Shown here: positions 24,501 to 35,200 of the stretch, in pieces
Layout of the letters: the number at the start of each line of letters is the position of its first letter
Numbering within the stretch: position 1 is the first letter of the stretch
NCBI GenBank assembly: GCA_021018815.1
Contig: JAITYX010000053.1
Coordinates: 1,240,001 to 1,304,000, forward strand
From: Talinum fruticosum
Lineage: Eukaryota > Streptophyta > Magnoliopsida > Caryophyllales > Talinaceae
Reading direction: 5' to 3'
DNA length: 64,000 nt
Made by a program: the position numbers and the translations under genes
The notes under the pieces: model-generated
What the model saw: only the letters and a program-made list of their open reading frames with translations
Databases searched by the model: none
Told to the model about the DNA's origin: nothing

Positions 24501-25056
24501 TCTCACTCTGCGGTGAAGAGAATATTCAAATATCTTGCGAGGCACTCGGAATCTAGGACTTGTGGTATTCCGAAACTCATAACCGACTCCGATCTGGGTA
24601 CTCGAGACGCAAACTACGCAAGATACAAAGTTGATCGAAAGAGCACATCCGGAGCTTGCCAATTTCAGGGTCAATCCTTAATATCCTGGCACTCAAACAA
24701 ACAAAACTCGGTAGCTCTATCAAGCTGCGGAAGCTGAATACATTGCCGTTGGAGCTTGTTGCGCTCGGATCCTCTGGATAAAACAACACTTGAAGGATCT
24801 TGGACTATTTCTCAACTCGGTTCCAATCAAGTGTGACAATCAAAGCGCAATCGGTATCACTAAGAATCCTGTCCAACACTAAAAAACAAAGCATATTGAG
24901 GTCGGGTATCACTTCTTACGCGATCACTCGGAAAAGGGTGATATTGCACTTGAGTTCATTCCTACTAATCTTCAATTAGCTGATGTCTTTACTAAGCCTC
25001 TTGGTGAAGATCAATTTTGCTTTATTCGGAATGAGCTTGGTATGTTAAATGCTTAG
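21530..25056 (+). pseudogene. Element A pol: protease, integrase, reverse transcriptase, RNase H
   Basis: The copia protease motif LDSGCSRHISG has DSG at 21925-21933. Integrase is in one open frame, 22334-23467 (377 codons). The HHCC finger starts upstream (HRRLGHIS, then CEACTRGKQ). The D,D,E triad is visible in LLHMDLCG, KIRTDHGREF and ENGVVERNNRT. Reverse transcriptase follows in pieces from about 23530, with [18 protein letters not shown] and the YVDD active site at 24106-24117. RNase H ends with KTKHIEVGYHFLRDHSEKGD and IPTNLQLADVFTKPLGEDQF and a stop at 25054-25056. At least five frameshifts or stops separate the pieces, several at CG-containing positions where element B differs by one base. 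It encodes all enzymes for copying and integration, but not as one intact frame. Confidence 0.9.
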
Positions 25057-25696
25057 TTACGTATTACGATTATTACATATTTACGTGCTATGTGCTCTCG
25101 TTGTTAATAACCATTAGTTCGGTTGATTCCGTGATCTTGGGCTGATAGTTATTTCGTGTTTTTGAGTCACTCGAAACCTTTCGAGTCAAACTCGGACGTA
25201 GAGAAATTTGGACGTCAAATTTTCTGAAACTATCTCTAGAACAGTGGAGAGTTTCGGATTATAATTTCAAAATCTTTTTCTCTCTCTTTCTCGAGCACTG
25301 CGATCGGATCATAACCGTAGATTTCAAACCGCTTGTTTCTCAACCATTGAAGAAGAACCGTCACACCGGTCTTTGGTGACCGATGGATAAGGCTGAGTCG
25401 GAACGGAGTTACTTAACGGATAATGGACGGGCGCGGTTATTTTCTATAAATAACGTCTATCCATCTTCATCTCGGTATTCTAAAACTCCTTCCCTCTCAA
25501 ACGAAAATCTTCTCGCGGAAGTTTTCTATGTGAACAGATGACCCTCGATCATCCGCAAGCGTTGAAGAAGCTCTCTCTCTCTCGTAAGTCCTGATTGCTT
25601 TATTCTCTTTTCTTCTACCATTTTCGTTTTCTTCTCTTCTACAACTTCTTCTCTCTCTCACTCGAAAAGCTTCATCTTTTCTCTCCAACTCTCACA
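25057..25696 (+). promoter_or_regulatory. Spacer between pol and third ORF, with internal promoter
   Basis: 640 bases without coding sense. A TATA box (TATAAATAA) is at 25444-25452, 245 bases before the third-ORF start. The region between has a pyrimidine-rich tract (CTCTCTCTCTCG, TCTTCTCTTC) like a plant 5' leader. The same arrangement is present in elements B and C, so it is probably the promoter and leader of a separate mRNA. Confidence 0.5.
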
Positions 25697-27300
25697 ATGC
25701 CTAAACGCGGAAACCATCCCGACTTCCGAGGTTTCCTCCTCTTCCAAAAGCCCCGCACCAACAAGCCGAAAGCTCAACCCCTTCTAAACCCGTTGTCACC
25801 CAACACCTTGCGGCTGGACGACAAATTCTTCCCAACAACCAAATTCTCCTGGTTGTCCAACATCCAAACCACCGGAGTCTACTCTTTCTTGTGTTTCAGC
25901 GAGTTCATTTATCTCGAACTCGTTTCGAGTTTTATACTCATCTCACCCACTCTGAAAATGTTCTAACCTATCGGGTTCGGAACATTACTATTCGTATCAA
26001 CACCTCCCTCCTTCACCGATCTGTTCAAAGTTTCTTCTCTTTTCTTGAACAACAACCCTATTTCTTTCACTAAAGTCGCCGACGACTTCTTTGAAAAGTA
26101 CGCTAAAGAATTCCCTAGGTCCAGAAAGAACTTTTACGTGACTCGGTTGAAGTCGAAGCCGAGGCTTCGTGTTTTCTGCTGATGAGAACCTTCTTCTCAC
26201 GAGCACTCTAGCAAGGAGAACCCCAACTCCAAGCACCTCAAAGCCCTCTTCGATATCCTGGAGGGATACGAAGTCGACCTCTTCCCCTCCATCCTTGAGC
26301 GGATGGCTGCTGTGCCAGCTCAACTTCAAACCAAGAAGAACACCTCCCTTCCTTTCGGTGCTCTTCTCACCCTTGTCTTCAAACAATTTCAAGTTCCTCT
26401 TCCCTCGACCCTAACGCGGTGTCCGAGGCGGCCATTGTGGTCGGCAAGAAGGAACTCCGGGGTACGGATACCGGGAAACTAACCATGGTGTGCGGGTTAA
26501 CAACTCGGAGTTGAGGCCTCCTTCTCCACCTCGGACTCGGAAATCAACCCCTCTCCCTCTTCCCTCTACACTGGTGGTGCCTCCACCTCCGGTGCTTCCA
26601 AAACTCTCTCTGCCCTCTTCTCCCCTTCCTTCTCGGACAAGATCGGCTCTGTGTCTTCGAACTCGGAGACATGCTCGGGGCTTTCAAGTTCGTCCTACGG
26701 GTCCGACCATCAACCAAAAGACCGGTCGAGTCCCAAATCCGAGAGCAGCAATCTCTCATTCTTGAGATGAGAGAGCTGGTTAAGGAGCAGAAGGAGCTGG
26801 CTGAGCTCCTCGGAGAGAGATGGTCCAAGGCGGCTTAGGACCGGGATGACTCGAGACGCGTCCGAGGCGTCTTTGAGCCCGGGCCGACCTCCTCGGACAG
26901 CGAGGAAGGCGAGGAAGAAGAGGAAGAAGTTGCGGATGCAGCGAGAGGATGCTTGAGGAACTGCGCGGCGAGGCGAGGCCCTTCCGGGCAAAGGGAAGAA
27001 GATGCCGTGGCAAGCTGCCGAGGGTCGGCCTGCTCCCCAAGCTCAAATCGGCGTACTCGGCTCGGACAACGATCCGAGTGGGTCGAAGACCTCGCTCCTT
27101 CGGCGAGTCGGCCGGAGCAGCCCCCTCCGGCCCCGAGGTCCCAAGGGAAGAACCCCTCGATCCACTCTCTCCGGGTCGGCCACTCGGAGCTGAGCCCCGA
27201 GAACAATTCCGGTTCTCCCTTCGCGCGCTCAAGCACATCGTCAAGATCGTATCGGCGCCGGCGCACCTCCGCCTCCACTCCAAAATCCCCTCCTCCCTAG
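25697..27300 (+). pseudogene. Element A third ORF (downstream of pol), unknown function
   Basis: The start at 25697 gives MPKRGNHPDFRGFLLFQKP, and element B has MPKRGNHPDFR at the same place. Conserved segments by eye: LDDKFFPTTKFSWL and TGVYSFLCFSEFIYLEL (about residues 40-75); SKENPNSKHLKALFDILEGYEVDLFPSI (about 26215-26295); FKQFQVPLP (about 26387); and a helical, coiled-coil-like stretch IREQQSLILEMRELVKEQ (about 26735-26790). Proline/serine-rich and then charged sequence follow. In one frame a strongly hydrophobic segment lies at about 27384-27440, but it may be untranslated T-rich DNA. The place matches the env-like ORF of SIRE elements. I see no signal peptide or cleavage motif, so an envelope role is not supported. 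Frame breaks occur at about 25940 and several later points. Confidence 0.6.
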
Positions 27301-27721
27301 TTGGAGCCATGCACTCGAGTTACAATTCCTCGGTGTCTCCAGTTTTCTTCTTTAAAATTTTCTTTTGTCCGGACAACTCATGTGTATTACTTATACTTTT
27401 CTCCCTTCTTTTTGTTATTTTGTTTTTGCTTAAAGGCAAGGGGGAGAAATGTAGTCGAAACTGGTTGTCTTGTTTAGGGGAGTCTTTCCGCCCTTGTAAT
27501 TTCTTTTTAATGGAGTGATGCATTTCATTATTAATTTACGAGTTCTCTATTTTTTCGAGTTAATGTTAAAGCATACTTTACTTTATCTTGCTACGATATA
27601 TCATATATTGCTCGATTTACTCAGTATGCCTTTCTCATGACCAAACTACTCGGACTCAATCTATTTTCCTCTAACAAAGTTTCTGTTTAAGTATGGAATG
27701 CCTTTCATCAAAAGGGGAGAT
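27301..27721 (+). other. Element A 3' untranslated region with two purine-rich tracts
   Basis: T-rich sequence follows the third ORF. A first purine tract (AAGGCAAGGGGGAGAAAT, about 27433-27450) is followed, about 270 bases on, by AAAAGGGGAGAT directly before the 3' LTR. Element B keeps both (plus-strand complements at about 39524-39541 and 39227-39240). The second is the polypurine tract for plus-strand priming; the first may be a second priming site. Confidence 0.6.
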
Positions 27722-29296
27722 TGAAGACTCGAGACACTTGCTCAATATTCCTCCGAGTCATGCAAAAGTAATCAGGTATAACGATTCTATACATGTAGAG
27801 TTTTGATTCAAAGGCATTCTCCGTGTCTTAGAAACTTACTTGAGTAAAATAGTATTTTCTCTAAGTGTTTCGGCCCTCACTTATCTCTTTTATTGCTTTT
27901 CGGTTAGCGACTCGAAAGCTGGTTCTTTATTCCGAGTCCACTCTCACTCGGATTAATCGCATTTTCAATATACCGATATTTCGCCGTTGCTCACTCGGAA
28001 TCTAACTTATGGTTATCTATTCTATCGTTTGCATAGTCGGCATTCGTAGCTTATTTTCATGCTTAGTCTATATCAAGCTTTTCCCACTCGATATTCGTTA
28101 TAGAACTTGATTCTTTGCATAAGACTAAGTCGGATGGAATTCCGAGTATCATGGAGATTAGACTCGGAAAATTCCATTTGTTTTCCGACTCGGATAATCA
28201 ATTGCGTAATTATCATAATTATTTTATTATCCGTGTCTAACCTTGGACCAAAGTATTTTATACTTTGAGAACCGAAGGTGTTTTACTTTTGTAGGTTATT
28301 CAATCGAGGATATCTTTTCAAACTACAAAAGTAGCAGGGTTCGAACGTCAAATCACCAGCGAGATATGGCTTTTTACCTCCCTGCTTTAGTCCTAGAAGA
28401 TTGTGTCGGAAGCCATCCGCTTCCATATCCGGAAAACTGGAACGCCAAGCCTAATGGTGGTTTCCACCTCATTTTTCAAGACACAACCGATGGTTTTGGG
28501 ACTTCCAAGAGAGTTAAACCGTTATCCAACATCCATATTTCAACGAATACTTTACGAGTGACTCGGAAAGCCATTATCAACGATCACGGAAGACTCTCGG
28601 TCAGCGAGATGAAGATAACGGCTACTCTGCTTGGTTATCTATAAATAGAAGCTACTTCACAAGACTTGAACGTTGCCGAACATATTGTTTATACACATAC
28701 TTGCTCAAAGTTATTGTATTTACTTTCAATCTTCAACTTACAACTCCCACTCTGTAATTCATTACTCTACGAGTTGTAAGGTCTTGTACTTAGTTACAAA
28801 CTCTTCTTACATTCTTTGTAAGGTCCCTTGACTAAGCTGTAAAGGTTAACTCGGCTTAGTTGTCCCTAGCTGTAAGGGTTATCTCAGCTAGGAAGTACTA
28901 GATCAAATAAGGTAACTTTTGAGTCTAGGAAAACTTGTATAGAGTTGTCCAAGGGAGCAACTCGGATTTAGTCGAGTTCACGGTATTTTGTGGACTCAAA
29001 ATAGTGGATTTGACTTCGTGTGCGGATTGACACGGGCCGTGGTTTTCTGCCCTAGGAGGGTTTCCACGTAAAATCTCTGTGTTCTCTTTCCGAGTTCATT
29101 CTAGACTCGGACGACTCTAACTGCTCTTGTTTCTTCGATTCATTGCTTTCTAAGTCCAATCTTTTCTAACCTCGTGTTTAGATTCGGAAACTATCTTTGC
29201 CTCTTTTACGTCAAAAGAGTGTGTTTTCGCGAAGAATTTTCTATCACCCTATTCACCCCCTCTAGTGTGACTCGGACTCTCCCTAGCAAACCTTCA
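27722..29296 (+). repeat. 3' LTR of element A
   Basis: 1575 bases, TGAAGACTCGAG to GCAAACCTTCA, with a TATA box at 28640-28647. Compared with the 5' LTR it shows many single-base indels beside CG, e.g. ACCGAGTATTTCG against ACCGATATTTCG, and few obvious substitutions. It is followed by the target duplication ACCTA at 29297-29301. Confidence 0.93.
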
Positions 29297-32200
29297 ACCT
29301 AGTCTAAACCTCTTTCGATCATATATCTTTTGACCATTAGGTGTCCCCTTATCTTCATTTGCATGCTTGAATGAGTGTGATTGCTTTTTAAATTTAATCT
29401 TCGCTTTTTAGCCTTCAGAAATAGGTGACTAGTGCTAAATAATCCTTTCATGGGTGCAAAAATAAAAATGAAAATAAAACTTTGAGTTGATACATTACTG
29501 TACATTCTAGCCAAAAAGTCCAAAATTACCTTCCTTTTTTAGTTTGGTCCAATAATTGCATTCCTTTTTCATTTAGCCAAAAATAAATTTTATCTCAAAT
29601 AGCCGAGTCCAATGTTTGTAATCCATATTTGGAGTAGCCAAATTCAAATTTAATCTCAAAACAGGTGAGTCGGATCATGCACTTCATTTTACATTATCCA
29701 AATTCAAATTTCATCTCAAAATAGGTGAGTCTATAGTTGCATTCTATTTTACATTTAGTTAAAGTCAAAATCATCTCAAAGTAGGTGAGTCCAATGTTGC
29801 ATTTCATTTTGTAATAGCCAAATTCAAATTTCATCTCAAACAAGTGAGTTCATTCTTTAATTAGCCAAAAATCAATTTCATATCAAAATAGGTGAGTCCA
29901 TATTTGCATTTCCTTTTCGCATTTAGCCAAAGTCAAAATCATCTCAAATTAGGTAAGTCTAATCCTGCATTTTCATATTTTATTTAGCCAAAAATCAAAA
30001 TCATAGCAATTAAGATGAGTCCATCCATTTTATTTTTTTTTCATTTTCGCATTGGCCAAAATTAAATTCATCTCTAATTAGGAGAGTTTTTCATTTGCAT
30101 TAGACAAATTAAAATTTATCTCAAATAAGGTGAAGTTGGTTTGCATTTTCATCTCTCATTTACCCAAAACAAATTCATCTTCAATTTAGGAATAACCATT
30201 TATGTATTCTAATTATGCATTAGTAAAATCATAAAATCATCCTTAACTAAGTCATAAGCTTCATTACATACACTTCATTTTCTGTGCATTCCATGTGAGC
30301 ATCCAAGAAAAGGAGTATATTATTTTCTTTTCTCCTAGCATCAGTAGTTCCTCACGTCAAGCACTTAAACCTAACACGAAGAAGCTAGGAAATAAGAAGT
30401 TTGTTTCAACACCAATACACTCGACACCGATACGTCCCACATTAGCATGTACTACACCAGTACGTCTCGCATCTTACTAATAGCACCAGAACACCACCTA
30501 AGGTCAAAGCCTAATCTTCCTCCAAAAATGGCTAACCAATCAGAGCATACTCCCATTATGACCTTGATCAAGGAGTTTGTCTGCTAAGATAGATGATAAG
30601 ATTGAGGCTCGGGATAGCACACGCTCTTCTACCGCATCCCGAGCGGGCTTAACTAGGCTTGATTTCTAACAAAAGTAGTACCTTTTCCCTCATAGCACAC
30701 GCTCTTGGTTTACCGAGAGACACCGAGGATTTTGGCATTTTTTCTTACGGTGCCCCACACGAAAGACCAAATCCTCGGACTATGTGTCACCATGTATCCT
30801 ACCTAATCTAAACCTCTTTTGACAATATATCTTTTGACCATTAGGTGTCCCCTTGCCTTCATTTGCATACTTGAATGAGTGTGATTGCTTTTTAGATTTA
30901 ATGTTCCGCTTGGTAGCCTTCGGAAATAGGTGACTAGTGCTAAATAATCCTTGTACGGGTGCAAGAATAAAAATCAAAATAAAACTTTGAGTTAGTCCAT
31001 TCTGTGCATTCCAGCAAAAAGTCTAAAATTACCGTCCCCTTTTAGGTTGGTCCAATAATTGCATTCCTTTTTTTCATTTAGCCAAAAATAAATTTTATCT
31101 TAAATAACGGGGTCGAATATTTTTATTCCATATTTGCAGTAGCAAAATTCAAATTTAATCTCAAAGCAGGTGAGTGCAATCTTGCATTTCATTTTACATT
31201 ATCCAAATTCAAATTTCGTCTCAAAATAGGTGGGTCCATAGTTGCATTCCATTTTACATTTAGTCAAAGTCAAAATCATCTCATAGTAGGTGAGTCGAAT
31301 CTTGCATTTTATTTTGTATTAGCCAAATTCAAATTTTAGATCAATAAGTTAGTCCATTCTTTCATTAGCCAAAAATCAATTTCATATGATAATAAGTGAG
31401 TCCATATTTCCATTTCTTTTTTGCATTTAGCCAAAGTGAAAATCATCTCAAATTAGCTGAGTCTAATCTTGCATTTTCATATTTCATTTAGCCAAAAATC
31501 AAAATTATTGCAATTAAGATGGGTCCATCCATTTTTTTTTCATTAGCTAAAATACTATCATCCCAATTAGGGTGAGTTCATTCATTTTTGCATTAGCCAA
31601 AGTTAAATTCATCTCTAATTAGAAGAGTCTTTCATTTGCATTAGTCAAATTAAAATTCATCTCAAATTAGGTGAACTTGTTTTTCATTTTCAACTCTCAT
31701 TTAGCCAAAACAAATTCATCTTCCATTTACAAATAATTATTTAATCATTCTAATTATTCATTAGTAAAATCATAAGATCATCCTTAACTAAGTCATAAGC
31801 TTCATTAAATACACTTCATTTTCTGTGCATTCCTTGTGAGCATCTAAGAAAAAGAGTATATTATTTTCTTTTCTCCTAGGATCGAGTCGTTTCTCGGGTG
31901 AAGCACTTAAACCCCATCTCCCCTAGTTTTTTTTCCACGAGCCAATCTTGAGCACATACTCTTTTGGGATACGGGATAGGGAATCCAACTAAAATTAGGG
32001 ATCTTAGCACGAAACAGACTAGGAAATAAGAAGTTTGTTTCAACACCGGTATGGTCGTAACAAATACGTCCCACATTAGCACGTACTACACTAGTACGTT
32101 CGCATCTTTACCAATAGCAACAGTTTACCACCTAAGGTCAACACCTAATCTTCCTCCAAAATGGCTAACCAGCCAGAGCAAAATCTCATTATGACCTCGA

Positions 32201-35200
32201 TTAAGAGTCTGCTGCTAAGATAGAAGATATGATTGAGGCTCGAGGATAGCACACGCTCTTCTATTAAATCCCAGGTGGGCCCAACTAGGTTTGATTTCCA
32301 ACAAAAGCGGTACCTTTTCCCTTATAGCACACGCTCTTGGTTTACCGAGGATTTTGGCCTTTTTTTTTACCATGCACCACATGGAAGACCAAATCCTCGG
32401 ACTATGAGTCACCATGTATCCTACCTAGTGTAAACCTCTTTTGATCATATATCTTTTGACCTTTAGGTGTCCCCTTGCCTTCATTTGCATGCTTGAATAA
32501 GTGTGATTGCTTTTTGAATTTAATCTTTTGCTTATGAGCCTTCGTAAATAGGTGACGAGTGCTAAATAATCCTTGCATGGGTTCAAAAATAAATATCAAA
32601 ATAAAACATTGTGTCAGTCCATTCTGAGCATTCAAGCCAAAAAGTCTAAAATTACTTTCCCCTTTTAGGTTGGTCTAATAATTGCATTCCTTTTTTTTTA
32701 TTTAGCAAAAATAAATTTTACCTCAAATAGTTGAGTCCAATAATTGCATTCCATATTTGAATTTCTTCTCAAAACATGTGAATCCAATATTGCATTTCAT
32801 TTTACATTATCCAAATTCAAATTTCATCTCAAAATAGGTGAGTCCATTGTTGAATTTCATTTTACATTTAGTCAAAGTCAAAATCATCTCAAAATAGCTG
32901 AGTCCAATCTCGCATTTCATTTTGTATTAGCTAAATTCAAATTTCATTTCGATCAGGTGAGTCTTTTCTTTCATTAGCAAAAATCAATTTCATATCAAAA
33001 TAGGTGAGTCCATATTTGCATTTCCTTTTTGCATTTAGCCAAAGTCGAAATCATCGCAAAATTAGGTGAGTCTAATCCTGTATTTTCATATTTCATTTAG
33101 CCAAAAGTCAAAATCATTGCAATTAAGATGAGTCCATCCATTTAGTTTTATTTTCATTAGCCAAAATAATATCATCCCAATTAGGATGAGTTCATTCATT
33201 TTCGCTTTAGCCAAATTTAAATTCATCTCTAATTAGGAGAGTCTTTCATTTACATTAGTCATATTAAAATTTATCTCAAATTAGCTGAACTTCTTTTGCA
33301 TTTTCATCTCTTATTTACCCAAAACAAATTCATTTTCCATTTAGGAATAATCATTTATGCATTCTAATTATGCATTAGTCAAATCATAAAATCAACCTAA
33401 ACTAAGTCATAAGCTTCATTACATACACTTCATTTTCTGTGCATTCCTTTGGACCATCCAAGAAAAGGAGTATATTATTTTCTTTTCTCCTAGGATCAAT
33501 CGTTCCTCAAGTCAAGCACTTAAACTCCATGTCCCCTAGTTTTGTTTTCCACGAGCCAATCCCGAGCACATACTCTTTTGGGATACATTATAGGGAATCC
33601 AACAAAAATCGGGGATCCTAGCACGAAGCGGCTAGGAAATCGAAGTTTGTTTCGACACCGATACGTCCCACATTAGCATGTACTACACTCGTACGTCCCG
33701 CACCTTTACTAATAGCACCAGTGCACCACCTAAGGTCAAAGCCTAATCTTCCTCAAAAATGGCCAACCAGTCGGAGCGGACTCCCATTATGACCTTGATC
33801 AAGGAGTCTCGCTACTAAGATAGAAGATATGATTGAGGCTCGGGATAGCACACGCTCTTCTACCGCATCCCGTGCAGGCGCAATTAGGCTTGATTTCCAA
33901 CAAAAGCGATACCTTTTCCCTCGTAGCACATGCTCTTGGTTTACCGACGGACATCGAGGATTTTGGCATTTTTCCTTACCGTGCCCCACACGGAAGACCA
34001 AATCCTTGGACTATGTGTCACCATGTATCCTACCCAGTCTAAACCTCTTTTGACTATTAGGTGTCCCCTTGCCTTCATTTGCATGCTTGAATAAGTGTGA
34101 TTGCTTTTTAGATGTAATGTTACACTTGTTAGCCTTCGGAAAAAGGTGACTAGTGCTAAATAATCCTTACATGGGTGAAAAAATCAAAATCAAAATAAAG
34201 CTTTGTGTCGATCCATTCTCGTGCATTCTAGCCAAAAAGTCTAAAACTACATTCCCCTTTTAGGTTAGTCCAATAATTGCATTCCTTTTTTCATTTAGCC
34301 AAAAATATATTTTATCTCAAATAGCCGAGTCCAATATTTGTATTCCATATTTACGGTAGCCAAATTCAAATTTAATCTCGGAATAGGTGAGTCGGATCTT
34401 GCAATTCATTTTACGTTATCCAAATTCAAATTTTATATCAAAATAGGTGAGTCCATAGTTGCATTCCATTTTACATTTAGTCAAAGTCAAAATTATCTCA
34501 AAGTAGTTGAGTCCAATCTTGTATTTTTTTTTTTGTATTAGCTAAATTCAAATTTCATCTCAAATAAGTAAGTCCATTCATTAATTAGCCAAAAATCAAT
34601 TTCATATCAAAACAGGTTAGTCCATAATTGCATTTCCTTTTCGCATTTAGCCAAAGTCAAAATCATCTTAAGTTAGGTGAGTCTAAGCTTGCATTTTCAT
34701 ACTTCATATAGCCAAAAATCAAAATCATTGCAATTAAGATGAGTCCATCTATTTTTTTTTTTTTCATTAGCTAAAAGAATATCATCCCAATTAGGGTGAG
34801 TTCATTCATTTTCGCATTAGCCAAAATTAAATTCATCTCTAATTAGGAGAGTCTTTCATTTGCATTAGTCAAATTAAAATTCATCTCAAATTCGGTGAAC
34901 TTGTTTTGCATTTTCATCTCTCATTTAACAAAAAAATTGATCTTCCATTTAGGAATAATCATTTATTCATTCAAATTATGCATATTCTTTCGAGATATAG
35001 GATAGGGAATCCAACTAAAATCACGGATTCTAGCATGAAGCAGCGAGGAAATAAGATGTTTGTTTCAACACCGGTACGGTCGACACGGATACGTCCCACA
35101 GTAGCACGTACTACACTAGTACATCCTGCATCTTTACCAATAGCAACAGATGCGCCACCTAAGGTCAAAGCTTAATCTTCCTCCAAAATGGCCAACCAGC

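Larger units (their letters stand above)
18413..29296 (+). mobile_element. SIRE/Maximus-like Ty1/copia element A, full length (10.9 kb)
   Basis: Complete plan: 5' LTR 18413-19994, primer site 19997-20007, gag, pol in copia order (protease, integrase, reverse transcriptase, RNase H), stop at 25054-25056, a spacer with its own TATA box, a third ORF from 25697, polypurine tract 27710-27720, and 3' LTR 27722-29296. It has a 5-base target duplication ACCTA. Copia order plus a large extra ORF after pol and LTRs of about 1.6 kb fit the SIRE/Maximus lineage. The two LTRs are alike by eye with many small indels, so the insertion is fairly recent. All ORFs carry frameshifts in this sequence. Confidence 0.92.

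Noticed and set aside
26780..27310. Minus-strand ORFs of 147-176 codons in the third-ORF region of element A
   Set aside because: They are shadows of the GC-rich C-terminal part of the third ORF; element B does not keep these frames.
27384..27440. Transmembrane anchor at the end of the third ORF, supporting an envelope role
   Set aside because: The hydrophobic reading comes from a T-rich stretch in one frame only, and element B does not keep the frame; an untranslated region is more likely.
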